Of a stretch of DNA of 64,000 nt, positions 59,770-64,000 are shown in pieces. Numbering within the stretch: the stretch's first letter is position 1; every line of letters starts with the position of its first letter. Both the position numbers and the translations under genes were made by a program. The stretch lies in contig JAQBXN010000007.1 in assembly GCA_027625095.1 (NCBI GenBank), forward strand, positions 1-64,000. Direction: 5' to 3'. The notes under the pieces are model-generated. The model was not told the origin of the DNA, ran no database searches, and saw nothing but the letters and a program-made list of their open reading frames with translations. The stretch comes from Planctomycetota bacterium. Its GTDB lineage: Bacteria; Planctomycetota; PUPC01; JACPCR01.

Positions 59770-61767
59770 TCATTTTTTCAAATTGTAATTGTATTCGGCT
59801 TTGCCTTCGCGACCGGACTGGTCTTTGAACGCGATTGAGAGCAGGACGTTGCCGTCGGGTAAGTCGGTCGGCAACATAAATTGGAACTCCCTGGTTGATA
59901 CTTTCTGCCGGGCATATTGCTTGATGCTTATGGCGTCATACTGAAAAACACCGTTCAGAATAATCTTCGTATCACGATTACCGAGCTGCGGGCGGACAAA
60001 TGAGACCTTCAGGGCAGAAAAATCCACCCCGGATGTATCTTCCTTCAACGCCACCTTGAACACCGTTCCGGCATTGATGACAGAGTCCACGGCGGGAGAC
60101 ATGCTCTCTATGGAAGGGTCAATCAGGTCCACAGCGAATTCCCATTCAAAGACTCTCTTGTTGCCGCCGGCATCTACGAATTCTCCATCAAACTTGTGCA
60201 GACCATCACCCAGTTCCTCCCTGGAAACGACGATGATGTTGTGATCTGAAACGAAATCCCAAAACGGCTGCGGGATGCCGTCTATCTTGATCTTTGAAGA
60301 CTCTTTTTCGATCCTGCCGGGATAGGACGGAAGCACGCCAAGCAGAAACGCGGGGAATTTGAGTTGAGTAGTTCCCCTTTCACCAGGAACGACTGGGAGG
60401 GCGGAGGAAATGGGTGGCGGTGCAGCAATCTGCGGTGGCGTCGAGAATAAGTTGACCGCCCGCGAAAGGTCAGAGTCTTTCTTCGCTTTGCTGGATTCTT
60501 TGTAGTAGCTCACAGATTCCTTCCATTCATTTTTTTTCTGATAAGAAGCGCCAAGGTTACGCGTACTGGCCCAGAAAGTGGGGTCGATCCGTCTTGCTTC
60601 GCGGTAGTAATATTCGGCGGTCTCCAGTGGCTTGGGCGTGGCAATTCCGAAGGGATAGCCGGCTTCTTTGCACAGTCCCAGCATATTGTTGATCTTGGCT
60701 TCGTTCCGGGGTGTAAGGTCCTTTTTTTCCAGCGCCTTTAACAGCGCGTCAACCGCGTTGGCAATGGGTTTTTCCGGTTCAATATTTTCGAGCCGCCGGG
60801 TTCGCACATATTGCACTGCCGCCACGTTTGCCAGCCCTGCCGACCTGTCCTTATAGCGATTAACAACATCGTTAAACCAACTTTCTGCGCTTGACCATTC
60901 CCCCAGATCGAAGAAGGCGGTCGCCTCCGCGCTTTTTAGCGCGTAGTGCGCAAGGCTATCGGCCTTGACCATATTCTGCGTCTCTTGAAGAATGGCCATC
61001 TTCTGATCTCTTGTGAGGGTCTTACTACGCAACCGACGGGCGTAGGCGAGCGCAAGATTTGTTATCCCGTTCTCGCCGGTCGGGTCGAGTTCCATGGAAC
61101 GCCGCATACGATCAAGCGCGCTCCGGTCCCGGCCTTGCTCAAACAAGAGCAAACCTTCGGTAAAGGAAAGCGGATACAGAGAGTTTATGGAGATATCCTT
61201 GTCCAGTTGGGCTTTGGCCAGGAACGCCGCTGCGGATTGCAGGTATTCGGGACTGTCAGTCTCCTTGAAAAGCATAAAGGAGACGATTCCCTGGCTGACG
61301 TAATTGTTTGCTCTGCTTTCCGTGGCGGTGCCTGCCTGCTTGAGGGCCTGTTCGGCCGCTATCAATAACTTAACCTTTTCGTTCGGAGTCGTTGCGTCTT
61401 TAGCTTGCCGAATCCTCATTACCGCGGTAGCCGTATGCGCTGCCTCAACTGACTTGCCTGTAACATCATTCATGGCCAGGAGTTCTTCGGCCAGTTCCTT
61501 AATAGTGGCTTCTTCAGGCTGGGGCACATTCAAGGAGGCAAACAACAGGGCAATTCGGCCTTCCACATAATCGGGACGAGCAGCTTTCACTGCTTCAAGG
61601 GCATCGCGTGCGTGGGTAAATCGGCCGATCTGAAGCTCATCGAGAGCCACAGCGACAGCACTTTCAGCCCTGAAGTTCGAATACGCTTTGAATCCGTTCC
61701 TGATGCCAACCAGCGAAAGAATCACCAGGAGAACCGCTTCAGAGATGACCACAATCTTTAGTTGCAT
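59770..61767 (-). CDS. membrane-anchored TPR protein
   Basis: 665 aa. One N-terminal hydrophobic segment (VVISEAVLLVILSLVGI, ~5-22) anchors it. Residues ~35-440 are helical TPR-like repeats (VALDELQIGRFTHARDALEAVKAARPDYVEGRIALLFASL, YYREARRIDPTFWASTRNLGASYQKKNEWKESVSYYKES). A Pro-rich linker then leads to a ~210-residue beta-rich C-terminal domain ending in LPTDLPDGNVLLSIAFKDQSGREGKAEYNYNLKK. Likely a scaffold at the membrane, with the repeat part exposed on the outer face. It lies 12 bp after the signal-peptidase-like gene, so probably the same transcript. Confidence 0.85.
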   Translation of the reverse strand: MQLKIVVISEAVLLVILSLVGIRNGFKAYSNFRAESAVAVALDELQIGRFTHARDALEAVKAARPDYVEGRIALLFASLNVPQPEEATIKELAEELLAMNDVTGKSVEAAHTATAVMRIRQAKDATTPNEKVKLLIAAEQALKQAGTATESRANNYVSQGIVSFMLFKETDSPEYLQSAAAFLAKAQLDKDISINSLYPLSFTEGLLLFEQGRDRSALDRMRRSMELDPTGENGITNLALAYARRLRSKTLTRDQKMAILQETQNMVKADSLAHYALKSAEATAFFDLGEWSSAESWFNDVVNRYKDRSAGLANVAAVQYVRTRRLENIEPEKPIANAVDALLKALEKKDLTPRNEAKINNMLGLCKEAGYPFGIATPKPLETAEYYYREARRIDPTFWASTRNLGASYQKKNEWKESVSYYKESSKAKKDSDLSRAVNLFSTPPQIAAPPPISSALPVVPGERGTTQLKFPAFLLGVLPSYPGRIEKESSKIKIDGIPQPFWDFVSDHNIIVVSREELGDGLHKFDGEFVDAGGNKRVFEWEFAVDLIDPSIESMSPAVDSVINAGTVFKVALKEDTSGVDFSALKVSFVRPQLGNRDTKIILNGVFQYDAISIKQYARQKVSTREFQFMLPTDLPDGNVLLSIAFKDQSGREGKAEYNYNLKK

Positions 61768-61779
61768 TTAGCCCTCACG

Positions 61780-62265
61780 TTAGATCCTGACGCCAATGAT
61801 GCGGCCAATATGAACCAGCCTTTGATAAAGTTTCCGCTTGTCAGCATCTCGCTTGTCGAACAATACAAACACGTGTTCCCGTGGAACTGTAAACTCAGTC
61901 AACTCTGTTGGAATACTGCCTGACTGATCGGCAGTTCCCTCCGGTGGCTGACCGTTTATCAGCAGTGATCCGTTCGTGATCCGAACGCGGTCACCAGGCA
62001 GTGCAACCACGCGGGAGATTCGCTGCTCACGTTGAAGGTTCTCAGGATTCATCATCCGGAATAAAACGACATCACCAGAACTGATGTCATCCATCTTCTG
62101 CACCGCCCGCTTAAAGTAAGCCCGAGTATCCTGATCAATGAGCGGCATCATTGTCTTGTCGCCGCGTGCAGTTCTTGCCGGCTTGATCCAGTAGAACGCG
62201 TAGATCAGTAGCAGGATTAGAATGAGCCCGATGACAATCCGTGCTGTCTCAAAAAACTGTCTCAT
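61780..62265 (-). CDS. S26 signal-peptidase-like protein lacking the Ser/Lys dyad
   Basis: 161 aa, near the lower end of the LepB range. N-terminal membrane segment (IVIGLILILLLIYAFYWI), then GDKTMMPLI (residues 35-43) where signal peptidases have the S-M-x-P box: the catalytic Ser is Thr38. In box D, RISRVVALPGD (82-92), the catalytic Lys before Arg is Ser84. Box C (SGDVVLF) and box E (PGDRV) are kept, so the fold is S26 but the chemistry is missing. It is probably a pseudo-peptidase or substrate-binding protein. Four bp before it is the DUF2065 gene and 13 bp after it the TPR gene. Confidence 0.85.
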   Translation of the reverse strand: MRQFFETARIVIGLILILLLIYAFYWIKPARTARGDKTMMPLIDQDTRAYFKRAVQKMDDISSGDVVLFRMMNPENLQREQRISRVVALPGDRVRITNGSLLINGQPPEGTADQSGSIPTELTEFTVPREHVFVLFDKRDADKRKLYQRLVHIGRIIGVRI

Positions 62266-62269
62266 GTAA

Positions 62270-62452
62270 TCAGCCGTAGACGAGATAGATGTAGAGAAGG
62301 GTGGCCCCGGTGAGGCTGTAAATCATTCCTGAAACCATCAGCATTTGCGGGGAGACCTCATGCATCATGTCTTTTATCTGGTTGGGAAACAAAAGAAAAG
62401 ACATTCCTTCAAGAATGATAATCATCAACGCACAACATGTGATCCAGGTCAT
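62270..62452 (-). CDS. small DUF2065-like membrane protein
   Basis: 60 aa. Two hydrophobic segments (ITCCALMIIILEGMSFLLF and MLMVSGMIYSLTGATLLYIYLVYG) with ILEGMSFLLFP and the MMHEVSPQMLMVSGMI linker match the DUF2065 family of small inner-membrane proteins. The function of that family is unknown. Spacing of 12 bp from the alcohol dehydrogenase and 4 bp from the signal-peptidase-like gene indicates the same transcript. Confidence 0.8.
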   Translation of the reverse strand: MTWITCCALMIIILEGMSFLLFPNQIKDMMHEVSPQMLMVSGMIYSLTGATLLYIYLVYG

Positions 62453-62464
62453 GCGCGCAATCCT

Positions 62465-63535
62465 TTACGCCTGCGGCAGAGAAAGCATCTTCAAGCCCTT
62501 GACGTTCACCGTGTTTTCGATGCTTTCTTTCAGGTCATCCAGGGGGAATCGAGAAGTAATGAATTTATCAGCGTCGATTTTCTTGTCAGCAATCAATTCC
62601 AGACAGGTTTGATACTGCTCGACAGTCGAGGCGAACGCACCGAAGAGCGAGATTTCATTGTAGTGAAGGTGATTGCAATCGAACTGAATAACAGGATCGG
62701 GCTTCACACCAGCGAAAAAGCTCACCCTCGACCCTTTGGCAGCCATAGCCAAGGCGCTCGTATTAGCTGACACGTCACTGGTGCAGCAGATCACGATGTC
62801 TGCGCCAAAGCCGTCAGTCACTTCCTTTACTTTTTCCACCGGATCCCCATCAAGCACGCTCAGGTAGAGATCCGCATTGAAACGCTCAGCCAGGGCAAGC
62901 CGATCTTTGGAACGACCCACGACGATTATCTGGCCGGCGCCATAGGCCTTTGCAAGCTCCACCATCATGCAACCAATTGTGCCTGAACCGAAGACGACCA
63001 CCGAATCTCCCTTTTGAACCTTCAGAAACTGCATCCCGTTCAGGCAGCATGAAAGAGGTTCGACAAGGGACGCCTGCTCCATCGTAACGCTGTCTGGCAG
63101 ATTGATGATATTGCCATAGCTCACAGCGATGCCAGGGACTTTCATGAACTGTGCGAATCCCCCGGGGAAGTGATATCCAAGCGCCTTGAAATCGTTGCAG
63201 CGATTGACCTGTCGGCGTCGGCAATACGCACGTGGGCCATCCCCTTCTTTACAGAATTTGCAATCGAGTGACGCGACCGGTGTAGCCACGGTCACCCGGT
63301 CTCCAACATGGTGTCCTGAGACGTCTCGGCCTACTTCAACGATTTCGCCGGCAATCTCATGACCAATAATCTGCGGTGGAATGACGTTAGCCTGTCCATA
63401 GTTGTAGATACGGATGTCCGTGCCACACACTGCACAGACGTCTACCCTCACGATCACTTCATCCGGACCGCATTCTGGATCTGGGACAGTCTCCATATCG
63501 AGTTGCTTCGGGCCCTTAAAAACGGCTGCTTTCAT
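62465..63535 (-). CDS. zinc-dependent alcohol dehydrogenase (polyol/threonine dehydrogenase type)
   Basis: 356 aa from ATG 63535 (23 upstream codons are open but not family-like). Medium-chain dehydrogenase: catalytic zinc ligands in CAVCGTDIRIY and GHEIAGEIVEVG, structural-zinc cysteines in CKFCKEGDGPRAYC and the following NRC, and the Rossmann motif GDSVVVFGSGTIGCMMVELAKAYGA. Closest in pattern to sorbitol, threonine or galactitol dehydrogenases; the exact alcohol substrate cannot be read from sequence. First gene of the five-gene cluster that runs down to the zinc-ribbon protein. Confidence 0.93.
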   Translation of the reverse strand: MKAAVFKGPKQLDMETVPDPECGPDEVIVRVDVCAVCGTDIRIYNYGQANVIPPQIIGHEIAGEIVEVGRDVSGHHVGDRVTVATPVASLDCKFCKEGDGPRAYCRRRQVNRCNDFKALGYHFPGGFAQFMKVPGIAVSYGNIINLPDSVTMEQASLVEPLSCCLNGMQFLKVQKGDSVVVFGSGTIGCMMVELAKAYGAGQIIVVGRSKDRLALAERFNADLYLSVLDGDPVEKVKEVTDGFGADIVICCTSDVSANTSALAMAAKGSRVSFFAGVKPDPVIQFDCNHLHYNEISLFGAFASTVEQYQTCLELIADKKIDADKFITSRFPLDDLKESIENTVNVKGLKMLSLPQA

Positions 63536-63881
63536 GATGACTCTTTCGGTTTCAGTGGTGAACTGGGGCTTTGCCTCTCCAGTCGGGCAGGGCCTTCCTC
63601 CCACCCAAAGCGTTGTTTCGCATTAATCGAAGACGGGATTATAGAAGGGGGTTATAAAGCGTCAAACCTTCGCTCCTCCTCTTAATCTTACTCGTAAGCT
63701 TCAGTCCTTTTCTACTCTGGATCTCAGTTCATTCGCCCTCGGCCACAATGACGATACTCAGGTGTCAAAGCTGCTAAAGCGGAAGACGCCTCTTTATGAG
63801 GAGCAAAGATTGCGAGGATTGTTTAAGAGAAAGCACTTTGCGGACGCCCGGAACTGGCAGAGAAACCAAGTTGGAGGCCCC
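63536..63881. other. non-coding gap before the window-edge gene
   Basis: No convincing gene. The short minus-strand and plus-strand frames here lack any recognisable product. It should hold the promoter of the alcohol dehydrogenase operon. Confidence 0.4.
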
Positions 63882-64000
63882 TCACTCAATGTCTTGATAT
63901 TTCGCTTGAAAGACCCGCCTGCATTCCACCAGCTCGTCTTCGCTCATGCCGTTGTATGGCGGCAGAAGCCGGGTCGGAAACTCTGGGTCACGCAGATTTA
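63882..64000 (-). CDS. partial CDS, C-terminal end only (runs off the window)
   Basis: A frame open from the window edge to TGA at 63882 gives about 39 residues, including LRDPEFPTRLLPPYNGM and MSEDELVECRRVFQAKYQDIE. The composition looks coding. Too short to assign a family; the rest of the gene lies beyond 64000. Confidence 0.5.
   Translation of the reverse strand, partial: NLRDPEFPTRLLPPYNGMSEDELVECRRVFQAKYQDIE

Overview
The window looks like chromosome from an uncultured, polysaccharide-degrading bacterium of the PVC superphylum (Planctomycetes, Verrucomicrobia, Lentisphaerae) or a phylum with similar gene content such as Hydrogenedentes or Poribacteria. The evidence is a DUF1501 protein paired with a DUF1549/DUF1553 cytochrome, a planctomycete-type ECF sigma factor, a methyltransferase/PQQ-propeller fusion, a TIGR04073-like exosortase-associated protein, two DUF4838 proteins, three sialidase-type proteins and a sulfatase. 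The rank cannot be fixed without 16S or marker genes. I saw no rRNA or tRNA gene, no CRISPR array and no transposase.

Layout. 1-506: a structured REP-like repeat, then dnaE (507-4010). 4-13 kb: a secreted LamG/sialidase, a ~1500-residue secreted glycoside-hydrolase-like protein, a DegT aminotransferase and a second sialidase-fold protein. 13-16 kb: transketolase and a Uma2-family protein. 16-17.7 kb: a lipoprotein and a repetitive Gly/Asn/Ala-rich protein. 17.7-24.9 kb: DUF4838, PhyH dioxygenase, a TMTC-like membrane TPR protein and a CAP protein, punctuated by three intergenic repeat insertions. 24.9-30.8 kb: DUF1501, DUF1549/1553 cytochrome and a membrane SGNH hydrolase. 30.8-33 kb: a decayed region with an oligogalacturonate-lyase-like pseudogene, a frameshifted AHSA1 gene and a strong candidate integron attC site with a 70-aa cassette ORF. 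33-37.5 kb: D-aminoacylase-like hydrolase, GH33 sialidase and a Gfo/Idh oxidoreductase. 37.7-45.6 kb: housekeeping genes (class IV aminotransferase, aroB, dprA, an AddB-like nuclease, thiO). 45.6-58 kb: TIGR04073-like protein, sulfatase, second DUF4838 protein, a truncated flavoprotein, ECF sigma factor, methyltransferase/PQQ fusion, FecR protein and a divergent LarA homologue. 58-64 kb: a lipid kinase and a tight five-gene minus-strand operon (alcohol dehydrogenase, DUF2065 protein, a signal-peptidase-like protein lacking its catalytic dyad, a TPR protein, a zinc-ribbon membrane protein).

Together the genes suggest a scavenger of sulfated, sialylated or uronate-bearing glycans: secreted glycosidases and sialidases open the polymer, the sulfatase removes sulfate, and Gfo/Idh, DegT, alcohol dehydrogenase and transketolase fit downstream sugar handling. 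The most unusual items are the attC site, a signal peptide apparently encoded by an intergenic repeat, the dyad-less signal-peptidase operon, the LarA homologue lacking one catalytic His, and the GNxxA repeat protein.
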